From Epiperipatus broadwayi (taxonomy: Eukaryota; Onychophora; Udeonychophora; Euonychophora; Peripatidae), in assembly GCA_028023455.1 (NCBI GenBank), contig JAQFVV010000142.1:1864124-1928123 (forward strand): 64,000 bases of DNA, read 5' to 3'. Each line of letters opens with the position of its first letter. The first letter of the stretch is position 1. Under the pieces are notes generated by a model. The model was given only the letters and a program-made list of their open reading frames with translations, had not been told where the DNA came from and did no database searches. Of this stretch, positions 36,495 through 48,629 are shown in pieces. The translations under genes were made by a program, and so were the position numbers.

Positions 36495-36770
36495 TTAAAA
36501 AAAACCTTCAAATAGACAAATAAGAATTAGTGAAACACATATATTAAAACTTTTCTTTTGAAATAGTAGGCATATTTTTTGCAATATTAAGTCATTATCA
36601 AAAGCACTCCATCCTGGTTTACTTCTGTGATTAACCTCATGTATTATATTTCTATCTGTATTAATAAATTGATAAAGATATTTATTGTTGTAAACTTGTT
36701 CTAATTTATTATTATCAGTTTTTATTTTCTTCTGAGGAAATCCATTGAACATTACCAATGAATATATTTG
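36495..36770 (-). pseudogene. LINE RT fragment, minus strand
   Basis: 87 codons containing KIKTDNNKLEQVYNNKYLYQF, NTDRNIIHEVNHRSKPGWSAF and a final KKSFNIC. It corresponds to the region just after FADD in LINE copy A (KIDYDELDEV...NRNIINEIN...LGWSAFG, 14750-14880). An isolated relic, inverted relative to the next fragment. Confidence 0.85.
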
Positions 36771-36839
36771 TTGCTATTATGTTTGGGACTTCTAAATTAG
36801 GAAAATTCATTTGATTTGAATGTCTATGGTTATTAAAAC

Positions 36840-37740
36840 TTTGGACTATCAAGATATAGAATTGCGTATTGTTATATTTTAAAGATTATTTCTCAAATTG
36901 CAACAGCGGTGATTAAATTACATGGTGATACTATTAAATGATAAAAATGTGTGACAGAATGATTTTATATCTCCAAAACTTTTTACAATAGTTTTACAAA
37001 AAGTTTTTTTTACAAATTACCTTGAAAGGGTAAGAAAATAAAACTCTGTGGAGATGATTTATTATCTAGATGCTTCAGACCTTCAGAAAGTGCTGTAACA
37101 AATGAAAGTAATAAAGTGTGATTACTAAAAAGTGTAAAGCAATAATCAATGGATTTTCTCAGAATGTTATAACTTAGAAAAGTTAACAAATAAAAATACA
37201 TTGGTCACATTATTACTATAAAAACAACATAATGGATTAAATTAATTATATAGTTAAACTTGAATGGAGAGACTTTAGTAGAAATAACAATATTAAAAAA
37301 AACAAGCTCATGTTTGAAAAGAAAGGTTTTTAATATATGTGATTTATCAATTCTTATGTAGAGATCTGAACACTGAGTATTTAAAAAAATGCAATAAAGA
37401 GATTTTAAACAGAATCAACAAAGTATAGTAAGACGTATGTTAGGAATAACAAAAATAGGTCAAAATACAAATATAAAGGTGAAAAAAATAGCAAGTAACA
37501 CTCACATTACTGAAAGAGTTCAGACTGAAATGAAGCTGTGCTAGATATATTTTAGAAGACATGATAATAGGTGGGCAGTCTAATTTTTAAGTCAAGTCCT
37601 AAGAGTTTGTGAAAGATTCAGAAAGAAACCACATATGAAATCTTGCTAGTATAATATAAAAAATGAGGCTATTGATCAGAGAAACTGAATTAGAGATTTT
37701 TAATGTAAAATGTACTGATAATAGTTGAAAATTATGGTGA
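36840..37740 (+). pseudogene. LINE RT to C-terminus fragment, plus strand
   Basis: Highly decayed plus-strand copy. It starts near the RT region before motif B, has ATTTTATATCTCCAAAACTTTT (DFISPKLFT, 36960) and CATGTTTGAAAAGAAAGGTTTTTAAT (as 14915-14940), then the C-terminal part with ACATGATAATAGGTGGGCAG (HDNRWA, 37559) and AAACCACATATGAAAT (37625). Frames are lost throughout. With 36495-36770 it forms an inverted pair of LINE pieces. Confidence 0.8.
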
Positions 37741-39686
37741 TGATAATACTAAATATCTGGCTAATACTAGTTTTTATCTTTAAAAAATAAATTTTGATTA
37801 CCATTTATTGGGCTATGGACCATTTCAAAAACAGGAATGTGTATGACCTCAAGTTTTATCTTTTTTATTATAGTAGTCTTTAAAAAGTGTTTGTATATAG
37901 TTTTATGAAACAATTATCAATATGTAATATTTGTTTACTAAATGCATTTTAATTTAAATCAGTTATAAGTAAACATATTAATAATTTCATTAGTCATTCA
38001 TTAGATTAGAGATTATTGACCTAATGAATAATATTAGTAGTTTTCATTATGCCACACTCATGCAAGATAGGGGTTGGTTTCTATCTACTTTTAACAAATT
38101 GTAGAGGGGTGTAAAAATGGTGTAGTGAAAATTACATTACAGAAACATTATTCATTAAGGGAATAATCTCAATGAATGACTAACAAAAACTATTAATATA
38201 CTTCCATCAAATGGTTTGTGTCAAAGTGGTATGGGTGACATCTGGGCCAACTGATAAATGCCAGTTCAAAATGAAATGTGCATCTTGGGGATCATATATC
38301 CTTTTCACACATCTTTAGTCATATGTTTATAACTACACCCCTCATTAATGCATTAAAATGAAGGAAAAAAACAGTCCTTACCATGCAGGGAATGGTGTAG
38401 TAAAAATTATACTACAGAACTATTCTAAAAATATAACATTTTTATTACTTTGTTATTAGGTTGTTTTTTTTTTAAATTATGCTATTGTTTCATATTTAAA
38501 AAATGATTTATAGGGGCATTTTTAATGTTTGGAATGCAACATATAAAAACTTTGGTTTGATAATTAATATTTAAAAATTCAAGTGTTTATCAACTTATAA
38601 TGATAAAACAATCTTTGGTAAATTTTAGTTAAATATTTATTGTCTTGAAAATATGATTCATTTTTAATGTTTTAATAGAATCTTAAGCCTAAAGTTAAAT
38701 ACTTTGAAATAAATGCAATTTAGATCCCAATATGATGTAGTTATATTTAAAATATTAAGATTTTTTTATCATAACATATCTTAATTAAATTAATTGTTAG
38801 GAAGTGAGGTGTGGACTCTGTCATAGTAAAATAGAGATAATGAAAAATCGTATTCAATAATTTTCTGGAAAGTTTCAATAACACAATGACTAATAAATAG
38901 GTTATTCAGCTGAGTGTGATGAATGTGAATCCAATATTGACAAGGCAAAATCTTTATTAGATCAAACATATGAAAGTAAATGAGTGTTAAAAGACTTCCT
39001 AATAAACTTGGTCATAGTTTTTTATAAATAAAAAAATATATAAAATTTATATCGGAGACATTGTAAAGTGCTTTATTGATACAATAACTCTGAGAATTTA
39101 CAATATTTTGAAGCAAAATTTAAAAGACAACACCCCAAGATATTACATGCCTTGATTAAAGAATTTAGCATGTGAGATATATGAATTATCTATGTTTTGA
39201 GGATTGCTTTGTAACGCTTTACAAAAATCACATTTTAATTTGTTTCTTTGTTTTATTTTTTGTAGTGATAATAGTCATACATATTTATAATGGTTTCGAT
39301 AGATAGTAACTTTTTTTTTAATACTTGAATAAGTTTTTACTCAGATATGTAATATTTTTATCTTAGTCTAAAAGCAAGATTAGTAACTTATGTAAAAATC
39401 TTATTAAAAAAAACTTTATGACAATTTATTATTATTATTTTATGCATCTTTGAATATCTATATATATGTACGTCAATTACAGGTTTTCAGAATGCACTTT
39501 CTGTTTTTAGCGTCTCATTTGTTTAAATCAATTCTTCTGTTGCATTTTCTTTAGTTTAGTATATATTTTCTTAATTAAAATAAAATTGTGTTTTTAATTT
39601 TATTATTTGCTTTTTAATTTCTTTGCATATATTACTGCATTTTCATTTGTATTTTGAAAAATATTTTAGCCTGAATAACAATTAAA
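37741..39686. other. AT-rich DNA without recognised gene
   Basis: 38030-38420 contains a weak repeat (TGTAGTGAAAATTACATTACAGAA near 38120 and TGTAGTAAAAATTATACTACAGAA near 38395). Otherwise nothing recognised. Confidence 0.5.
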
Positions 39687-39931
<245 letters not shown>

Positions 39932-41543
39932 GAAAAAAAATGTGCTTACACCTGACTACAAAAATCTATATTTAGATCATTGATTATTATACCTTCATGC
40001 TTAAACATTCAAGATGTCAGTGAACAGTTTGCCCATCACAATTATAAGTAATCGTATTAAGAAAAATAACGTGTAAACTTTATTTATATATGTTTAACGT
40101 CACTATTTTTTAACAACGAAACACAGTATTGTTTTTATAATCGAATCTTTTTATAGTTATTTTTTCAACTTGAAAAAAAAAAAGAAAAAAATCAAATAAT
40201 TTATTGCTTGAGAGTACATCAAAATTTCGAATACAGGAAATGATAGAGATGGGTTGTGATCTATGAATCTAAAGTTCTAAAATCCACCATTCTATAACTG
40301 CCCACAAATCAAACACTGTAGACATTATCATTTTCAACCATTATACATACATTTTAGGATGAAGGTCTCTTCAAGTTTAATACAGTTCCTCTGATCCCCA
40401 GCTTTTCTTCTATATCACTTCACCAAGGCCATTTATCTTGCATATGGTATCTTTCTAGATTTTTACAATTTCTAGGAATCCAGTTTAAATTTTCAACTAT
40501 CAATGTAGTGTCATCTCTTCCATCAATATATCCATCCAGACTCCACTTCACTTCAATCTCTTAATTGTTTCTATGATCTCATTAAGACCTGTTTGTTCTA
40601 ACACATTATTTATTTCATTTTTGATCCCTTCTTGTTATTCCTAATACACATCTTAGTGAATGATCTGAAGTCACTATATTATTTTTTTAATTAAATATAC
40701 AATTTCATATCCATAAATGACAAGTGGTAAAACTCATTTATTTAAAACTTTTCTTTTTAAACACATAGACACATTTCCTTTTAATACTAAGTTATTTCTA
40801 CCAAAAGCACTATATTAAAATTTAATTATATGATTAATTTCATCCATTATGTTTTCATTTATATTAATAATCTGACCAAGGCATTTATGATCATTATTTT
40901 TATGTAATTCATTATTATCAATCTTTATTTTTTTTCTTTTGAGAAAATCTATTAAACATAGTCTTTGTAGTATTTGCCTTTATTCCTACATTTTTCTTTA
41001 TCATATAATTCTTAAAATATTTCCTGAAGCTGTAAAGCATTATTTTCAAAAATAAACCTATCATCTGCAAAGACTATCTGACTTACATAATCTCCATTTA
41101 CTTTTATTCTCTTAACTTCCCATTTTCAGCCACAAAAATGTCTTGTGAAACTGCTATAAAAAATTTGAAGATATTGTATCAGTTTGTTGCATACCCTCAC
41201 AAATATTAATCTTCTTTATATTACTATGTAATCTAATTAATATTCTTCAAAAAATGGCAATATCCTGTATCTATATTTTGATAATTCAATGCATTAATCA
41301 CTATGGAAATGTTTATAGATCAAATTCTTTTTCATAATCTACAAATTCAAAACATAAAGGCAACTTATATTTATAAGTCCTTTCTATAACTTTTTTAATA
41401 CTTAGATGTGATACATTGTGATAAACCACTTTTAAAAACAATTTATTCTTTTGGTTGGTTAAAATCCAAAGTTTGCTATCTATTAGTTATTATCATGATA
41501 AAAAAATTATATAAAACTGACAAAAATCTAATAGGTTTGTCAA

Positions 41544-41614
41544 GCATTGGTGGATTAGTGTTTAGTATAGCTGCCTTCCAAGCAGTTGTCCTGGGTTCAC
41601 TTCCTGGCTGATGC
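41544..41614 (+). mobile_element. tRNA-Gly(TCC)-like sequence inside LINE copy B
   Basis: GCATTGG...CTGATGC acceptor stem, A box remnant TGGATTAGTGT, anticodon arm CTGCCTTCCAAGCAG (anticodon TCC), T arm CTGGGTTCACTTCCTGG. A TTTTTT run follows 11 bases later and could act as a pol III stop. 71 bases long. It replaces about 50 bp of the LINE between the KDVPDNW and RPISLLSVLY codons. Several changes from tRNA consensus make it a pseudogene or SINE head. Confidence 0.7.
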
Positions 41615-41784
41615 TTTGAATATCTTTTTTCCAATTATCTGGTACATCTTTATTATTTAGACATTTGATGTAGAACTTTATCAACATTTTTTGCATTTTT
41701 ATCTACTTCTTTTAAAATAGTAATTATAGTTCCATTATTACCTGTAGCTTTTTCTTTTTCATAGATTTAATTACATGCCTCACA

Positions 41785-41935
41785 GAGACAAAACTCTCCA
41801 TATAATAGTGCTACTCTACTCAGCACAAGCCAGAGTAATTAATAGATGCAAGAATGTTAACAGCTTTTGTAAACATAAAAAATTGCAATTATGTTATGTT
41901 TAGTGGTTTAATACATGGATCATGTTTTCATTTAA
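41785..41935 (+). repeat. HH-1 fragment in LINE copy B
   Basis: CAAAACTCTCCATATAATAG and GCACAAGCCAGAGTAATTAATAG, then TTATGTTTAGTGGTTTAATAC, match the ends of HH-1 (15990-16060 and 16455-16490). The ribozyme core is absent. A second small piece lies at 42725-42800. Confidence 0.6.
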
Positions 41936-43600
41936 AATTTTGGACAATTCAAAGATATGGTAATTGTAAAGGATTCTTTTTCTTTTTTTGCTAGAATGCT
42001 TCCACACAATTTATGATGTCATCTCTCTTTTTAGTAATAATTTTATCTTTTTTCTTCTTGTGAATATGTTTTCTATCAATATCAAGATGCTATTTTACAC
42101 TTTTGATATTTCTCTTTTATAGATTTCCTTCCTAATTTACAATTATATTTTTTATATCATTATTAATTCTTTTTTATGCCAAATTACAATATTATAGATA
42201 TTCAATCCATCTTAATAGATCATTTTTATATATTTTCATATTTTTTCTTTACTGCAAAAATTGTCTTTATTCAGTAAATATTTTACAGTCAGTTTCTGCT
42301 TTATTGTATCAAGTTACTAACTAGCTTTGTTCTATTTCTTAATAGTATTTCAGTTGTCTTCCTATTGATTTTATTCATATCTGAATCATCTTCAAAATTT
42401 GCTAATATTTTAAAATGATTTGCAAATTTTTATTTAAATTCATTGAAATGTTTCTGAAGGTTAGGAATATCAACTGTGAATATTGTTTTCCTTAAAAAAT
42501 TCCATCTATTTTGTTTTGCAATAAAATCATGTCTACAGTTTACTAATGGGTACTCACTCCCAGTGATGAATTTATTAAAAACATTACAATCTTGAAGTAA
42601 ATATTTTCTGTTAGACAAAATATATAATCAAATTCTTCCCTATCTTCATTTGGATATTTCCATATCGATTTCCTTTAGAATTTTTATCAAAAAAAGAATT
42701 CATAATATAAAATTTCTCTAGTAAGCATCACATTGATTACTCTTTTAGCACAGGTGGCACTAATATATGGAGTTTTGCTTTGCTTTGTTTATAAAATTTC
42801 TCTGTTTGTGCATATTTCATAAATTTGTGTTCTCGCTCATTTCTATCATCACAAGTAAATTTACCAATAGCACTTTCATTTTTCATTTGTTTGCATGACA
42901 ATTTTTTAAATATCTTTGTATAAAAGTTTTTCCCTACTTTATCACAATAAAAATTTGTTGTGACAGAAATCAGAATTATTTGCATTTGGCATGTTCCATT
43001 AAATTGAATAACTAATCTTTTCACTCTATCTGATATACCATCAATCTCCACAATGTTGCTTTTCCACTTTTTTATTTTTAATGAATTTCATTTTAATTGT
43101 GCTTTTAATATTTGTATCTTTATAGTTATTTTTTATAATGAGTTGACTCTTCATCTTTTTTTTCTAACTTATAAAGTCCAACAATATGCCATTCAATATT
43201 AGACAATTCTAATTATTACAATCTTCTTTCATTTGAAAGTGATCTGCAGTTATAAGTATCTATATAAAAAGTTATAATCAAATGTTAGCCTGAATCTGCT
43301 ATCAGGAGATTTTTAGTATCCTCCACCTTCAGCCACCAACTGCTGCTTTGGTTGACAACCTTACACACCCATAGAAATAAGAATCATAATTGTGTTTGTC
43401 TGTCGTGATTGTACATACCTATTTGAAAAAAAGTTCATTATCACACACATTCATTTCGCATTCAACAAATCTCAATTGATATTTTAAGAACTATCAGGCA
43501 ACTGAAAAGAAAAACTATAGTGTTTCTTGGTCTTAAATGCAGAAGCAAAAAGCCAGTAAACTCACCAGCTGATTAATGCATATTGGTAAGAAACCCACCC

Positions 43601-44554
43601 AAGTTCGTATACTATATAAATAATCATATAGTAATAACACGTGCAACAATTAATGAAGTGGACATCAGGAATTTGTCCTGCTGATTTCCTTTAAGGCTTA
43701 ATCTCATATTGGTTAGCAGAAAACTCTTTTCTGCAGACAAACACTGTATTCTATAAATAAAGTAAGTTAAAATCAAATATTTTTTCAGCTCCATTTAAAT
43801 TAGTTTTATCTATCTGTGTATATAAAGTCATATCCTAAATTTAATCACTAAAATAAAATTGTTTTTATTTTATTTTTAATTTTTGATTTACACCTATATT
43901 TTTTTAATATAAATTAATTCAAATTAATTTTATTAACTTTTGATATCAATTGACTTAAAAATATATAATATTCAAAATTCTCATTTAAACTTTTTCTACA
44001 ATATTTTTTTTAAATAGGATTTCATGTTGCGCTACACAAGCCCTATATATATATAAATATACACAGTTTTTCTTAGTATGTTTTTTTTTTAAAAAAAAAT
44101 GTTTTTTTGAGAAAAATGTTTTCCCTCCAACTGACAATCCACCTTATTTCTTAAATAGTAACTTTTAACAACATAAAATAAAAAATATTCTGGCAATTGT
44201 AATGTTTTTCATCTAACTTTAGTAGCAGTTGCCATTTGAATACCTTTGCGCCGAGATAAACTTTAGTTGATAAGTAAATGTGTTGGCCATACATGGCAAA
44301 ATTTTAATAAATATTAGAGCGTTTACTTTTTATAACGTAAATTTAAAAAATATTTTAATGAGACAATTATACATGTATTTTTACATTAAAGATTTTACAA
44401 AATAAACACAGCTAATAATTAACTTTGTAAAATTTATTTAAATTCTAATTTCATGGTCTAGAATGTCTTTAAAATTAACCGCGTAGAATGTATATATATG
44501 CTTGACAATTTGCATCTTTAAACCTATAATAAGCATTACAGTTATATAAATATA
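43601..44554. other. AT-rich DNA without recognised gene
   Basis: No motif recognised. Short A and T runs near 44078-44100. Confidence 0.5.
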
Positions 44555-44637
44555 TCATAAAAAATTACACTAATATTTCTTAAGGCTAAGCGCTTTCAAA
44601 GCATTGCCTTAAGAAATATTAGTGTAATTTTTTATGA
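44555..44637. repeat. 83-bp hairpin, 32-bp perfect arms
   Basis: TCATAAAAAATTACACTAAT...TTAAGGC and its exact reverse complement enclose about 19 bases (TAAGCGCTTTCAAAGCATT). A small foldback element or solo terminal pair. No similarity to the other foldbacks seen. Confidence 0.9.
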
Positions 44638-45296
44638 ATTTAATTTCACTATATACGTCAAGCGTGTTAAACCTTACATAATTATTAATAATAGTGAAGA
44701 AAAATCTGAAATAAATATATCATAAAAACTAGAGTTTTGATAGTTCTTTTTTTTTTTAAAGAAAAATTTTATTTTCAAAAAATATTGTTCAATAGTTATT
44801 TATTGCTTGTTTTTGCTTTTCCAATTCTGCTTTACTTTTAAAATTATTATTATTATTTATTAATAATTTATACATATCTTGCATTCAGGAACGTTTATTA
44901 TTGAATAATGGAATAGCGAAGGTGTAATTCGAATAATATATATTTCTCAAACTTTCTCCGAGCACTTTGACTTTCTCGCAATAGATTGATGACTTTCAAT
45001 TTACAGATAATTAAAATTAATTAACCAATAATCAAACCTACAAGTTCAGCAGTTTTGAAGTCTACTTACACGTAAAATAATTAATCTAATTCACGATTGA
45101 CAAAACTAAATCTCATAATGCAACAGAAATGGCAGGTCGAATTTCAATTGGGGAATCTTTGGTCTCGAATCTGTCTCTCTACCATTATTCTAAACTATTG
45201 CAATGTGTTCCAACTTTAAAATTATTATCAAAAATATTTACTTTTTACCTGAAATACATCGGGAAGCAAGTGACAATTAAGATTAATAGTGATTTG
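44638..45296. other. AT-rich DNA without recognised gene
   Basis: No motif recognised. Confidence 0.5.
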
Positions 45297-45305
45297 TTTT
45301 AAAAC

Positions 45306-45345
<40 letters not shown>

Positions 45346-45404
45346 GTTTTAAAATTGATAATGATGATATATATATATATATATATATATATCATCATTA
45401 TCAA
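45297..45404. repeat. Two adjacent (TA)n-centred palindromes
   Basis: First: TTTTAAAACTTCAT (45297-45310), (TA)n, ATGAAGTTTTAAAA (45341-45354). Second: TTGATAATGATGAT (45355-45368), (TA)n, ATCATCATTATCAA (45391-45404). The right arm of the second is the 3' tail of the LINE fragment that follows, so the palindrome copied LINE sequence. Confidence 0.93.
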
Positions 45405-45836
45405 TCCACTGCAGGATGAAGGTCTTTCCAAGTTTAATCTATCTTCTCCGATCTTTAGCTTCTCTTCTCCACATCACCCCTGACACTTTCTTATTTCATC
45501 CATCTCACATGTGGTCTCTTTCTGGGTGTTTTACAATCTCTTGGAATCCAGTTTAAAATTTCAATTGTCCATCTATTATCATCTTTTCTAGCAATATGTC
45601 CAGCCCAACTCCACTTCAATCTATTAATTTTTTCAATGAGGTCAGTAACAACTGTTTGTTCTCTTACCCATACATTGCGTTTTTGATCTCTTCTTGTTAC
45701 TCCCAACATACATCTCTCCATACTTCTTTGAGGGTCTAAAGTCTCTGTATTTCTCTTCTATTGAGTGTCCAAGTCTCAGATCCATAAGTAAGAATTGGTA
45801 AAACACATTTGTTAAAAACCTTCCTTTTCAAACATA
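45391..45836 (-). pseudogene. LINE 3' fragment (copy C), 5' truncated
   Basis: Minus strand. C-terminal ORF2 piece of 76 codons (45721-45491): MERCMLGVTRRDQKRN, TDLIEKINRLKWSWAGHIAR, DDNRWTIEILNWIPRDCKTP, RKRPHVRWMK. It continues past a shift to CCACTGCAGGATGAAGG and a GATAATGATGAT tail. Among the LINE copies this one is the least damaged here. Upstream to 45836 it reads the KRKVFNKCVLPILTYGSET-type segment. 5' truncation is usual for LINE insertion. Confidence 0.88.
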
Positions 45837-46334
45837 TATATATATATAATTAGTTTCCAACCAGTAACCACCTAAACATTCACAGTAAATATAGCAACCA
45901 ATATTTCTAACTGCTGTCAAGGCAACCTTCACACCTTTTAATAGCAAGAATATATATAATGCTTTCATTATATTTTGATTTATAAAAGTCAATCTTTCGG
46001 TGTTCACAATTTTATTCACTTCTTCGAATGAATATATTAATAATTATTACTAATCATGTTTTATAGTAGAGATTACAAGTTTTTTTATATTTGCAAACAA
46101 ATATGCAGATATAATTAGTAATACAGGATTTTTAATTAGAGCACATTCTGCTTATACTTAAGTTCTAACAGAATTATCTACATTCAAATCTTTTTCAGTA
46201 TATTTTTGCATTTGATATTTAAAAGCTTATGAAATCTTGCTAATAAAATAAGTGTTTATGGAAATAGAATTAAAGTTTATGTTTATTATTGTTACAATAC
46301 CCTTTTTCAAATATGATTTTTTTCTACGGTATAG
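45837..46334. other. AT-rich DNA without recognised gene
   Basis: A short (TA)n run at the left edge. No motif recognised. Confidence 0.5.
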
Positions 46335-46515
46335 GCTGTTTCATACCAGCACGTCTATTTGTAATATATATGGAGTTTGAATTCAGACTTTCACACGACT
46401 GTCAACCATCCATGTTATCTCATACTGCTGATACACTTGATCACACATATATAGAAAAGATAAATAATCATCAATATACGTATTTCATGCTAAACTAGCA
46501 TTCGTCAGTTGGTCC
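46335..46515 (-). mobile_element. SINE-2 copy with hammerhead module
   Basis: Longest SINE-2 copy. Minus strand order: hammerhead module (46515-46470), ATTATTTATCTTTTC, tRNA-like region (GTATCAGCAGTATGAGATAACATGGATGG as A box area, B box remnant TCTGAATTCAAACTCC), TATATATTACAAATAGACG, and a small hairpin GCTGGTATGAAACAGC. The 69-codon plus-strand frame here is accidental. Confidence 0.8.
46470..46515 (-). ncRNA. Hammerhead-like ribozyme in SINE-2
   Basis: Minus strand 5' to 3': stem I strand GGACCAA (46515-46509), core CUGACGA (46508-46502), stem II AUGC-UAGUUUA-GCAU (46501-46487), GAAA (46486-46483), stem III AUACGUAU (46483-46476, sharing the last A of GAAA), cleavage triplet AUA (A at 46475), stem I strand UUGAU. 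CUGANGA and GAAA are complete. In this copy stem I has one A-C mismatch, while copies at 25.46 and 59.08 kb read UUGGUG and would pair perfectly with ACCAA. The palindromic minimal stem III resembles that of HH-1. Activity unproven. Confidence 0.7.
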
Positions 46516-46524
46516 ATATTATCA

Positions 46525-46558
<34 letters not shown>

Positions 46559-46560
46559 AT
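46516..46560. repeat. (CT)n/(TA)n run
   Basis: A short CTCTCTCTCT stretch merging into (TA)n, between the SINE and the next foldback. Confidence 0.85.
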
Positions 46561-46610
46561 AAATAAAGTTTGATATCTGTATTCATTTCACAATATATGT
46601 AATATACAAA

Positions 46611-46921
46611 TCAATATATATATATCAAAATACAGTACAATTTATATAAATTGTATTCTTTTAGAAGTACTTTCGACTATACACTTTGTAGTCTTTATCA
46701 ACTATATAACGTTGAATAATCAAAACGAGACAACCCTTAACAATACTCATAGTTCAATTCAGATTTCCCACAATTCTGTTATCTTAACCTTTGATGACTG
46801 GCGATTGCCTTCATTAACAAATGTTATATAGTTGATAAAGACTACAAAGTGTATAGTCGAAAGTACTTCTAAAAGAATATAATTTATATAAATTGTACTG
46901 TATTTTGATATATATATTGAT
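46611..46921. mobile_element. Foldback element FB-2, ~95-bp arms
   Basis: Arms 46611-46710 and 46823-46921 are near-perfect reverse complements, differing mainly in (TA)n length and one base. The 112-bp centre holds TTTGATGACTGGCGATTGCC. The right arm contains GTTGATAAAGACTACAAAG...TATAGTCGAAAGTAC: a UUGAUAA-hairpin-GAAA string similar to a worn hammerhead core. Flanked by TA-rich DNA. No transposase. Confidence 0.85.
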
Positions 46922-47189
46922 ATATATATATATATGCAATCAAAGTTCAGCTTATATTAAGATAACCAATCTTCATACTTTAATGGTCAGGCTTCAAACC
47001 ACTCCAATCCACAATTCTTCAGCCGTCCATTTCATTGAAAATCTGATGATGGAACGCTCAAAGCCCACCTTAGTGCCAATTTTCTCATCTTACCTATGTT
47101 GACCACAAGTCACTATGACCCCTCATGTACAGGACATAATACATTTCATATATATACAAGGGATGGGAAGACCTTAAAGCACTATATTT

Positions 47190-47325
47190 TGGAAATATAA
47201 TTTTTTTTATATAGTACGGGCTTTTCATACCTGCACTTCTGTATGTAATATATAGGGGATTTGAACTCAGACTTTCACACGACCCTCAACCATCCATGCT
47301 ATCTCATACTCTTTTTCATAAGTAC
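47190..47325 (-). mobile_element. SINE-2 copy, tRNA-like part
   Basis: Best-preserved tRNA-like head of the family on the minus strand: A box TAGCATGGATGG (47301-47290), B box GAGTTCAAATCCC (47268-47256), with spacing suitable for pol III internal promoters. Tail: CCCTATATATTACATACAG, then GTGCAGGTATGAAAAGCCC. The hammerhead part is missing upstream. Confidence 0.75.
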
Positions 47326-48629
47326 ATTTTTCCTTTTTTAAAAAAAAATATATATATATATAGCCTTTTAAACTTACCCCCCCCCCCTTACAAAGTCATT
47401 CGTTGATTTTTTTTTTTTCCGATAAATTTTCACTGGCAGTATTTAATATATTCAATTTACATTTTTCATTCATAATATTATTTTTTATATATATATTTTA
47501 AAGACTATTATGCGACCCTATTGAGATATATCAATTGAATGATATTTTTGAAAAATATGTTTTAAGCAGAAACAAATACTTTTATTAAATGCAACCAATA
47601 ATCATTAAAAATATGTAAAAACTAAGATTTAAAAGGCTATTAACTATAGCTTTAAAAAAATGGAAAGAACCTTTTAGATCTGTTTACAGAGAAATTATGG
47701 CCTAAATAAGTTTAGTTCAGTAAAACATCAGCTTTTATTTTACAATTCATTAATATAATTATCATATACTGAGATAATAAAAAAAACCTGGTCAGTTTCA
47801 AATTATAGAACAAAAAAATGTAGTAAGGAAACATCAGTTTTCAAGAAGTTTTGAATAGAGAAAGGATTACTTCTCGCTTTTTTATGCAAACAATTTTTTT
47901 ATAAATACATTCACAAGCATACATTTATATACATGTCTATGTGTATGTATATAGTATGTGTATTCCAGTGAAGATGTGACTAGTGACTGGTTATCCAATC
48001 TGTGCTAATGCTATCTGGGTACACGTATTACTTAGCACCATTAATGGCCCAGAGAAATGTTAAGATCCTTGTTTATCTGGATCACGAGTTATGACCAAAT
48101 GTAATATACAATTAATCTTTCATACAACTTTGCACTAACATTAAATTTTGTTTTAAATTGGGCAAAATTGATAGTGAAACATTTTAAATCATTCTACTGC
48201 AGTGAAACCATTAATTACAATAATGTTTTCAAATGATTTGCTATATTTCATGATAAAGGAAAAGGATTGAAGATAATTCACAGAACTACTGAAATACACT
48301 GTGTCATTTTATGATGGAACTTGTAATGTAGTATAAAAAAGCACCTTAAAAATTTTGAGTGAATTTATAGAGTTATTCAATACATGAATTGATTCTGAGA
48401 TGTTACTGCAGGCAGGTTGGAGAGAGAACCAGTCACTTTTTTCAAGAATACACACTTACACTCATTGAAAAAAATAAATACATGTAATTTGTAACAATAA
48501 TGAAAATAGCAAATTAAACTAGAAAAGATTCTAGTTTTTTTAACTTCATAAATTTATATCTTTCATTCATACTGTATCAAAAAATAAATTCATACTTTGC
48601 TTGTAAAACATGTTACTTGTCACTATATA
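47326..48629. other. AT-rich DNA without recognised gene
   Basis: Contains a (TA)n run (47350-47361) and a nine-C run near 47380. No coding motif. Confidence 0.5.

Larger units (their letters stand above)
40360..43600 (-). mobile_element. RTE-like LINE, copy B, decayed and carrying insertions
   Basis: Minus-strand homologue of copy A from its C-terminus (40360) to the pre-endonuclease linker (43600). Recognisable pieces: endonuclease start (43051-42737: EIDGISDRVKRLVIQF, then ESAIGKF and DRNEREH), linker (42618-42430: NRKYLLQDCNVFNKFITGSEYPLVNCR), RT and C-terminal W-rich region in many short frames. The stretch 43270-43400 matches the conserved 12360-12480 segment of copy A. It is interrupted by a tRNA-Gly-like retroposon (41544-41614) and HH-1 fragments (41785-41935 and 42725-42800). 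Confidence 0.85.
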
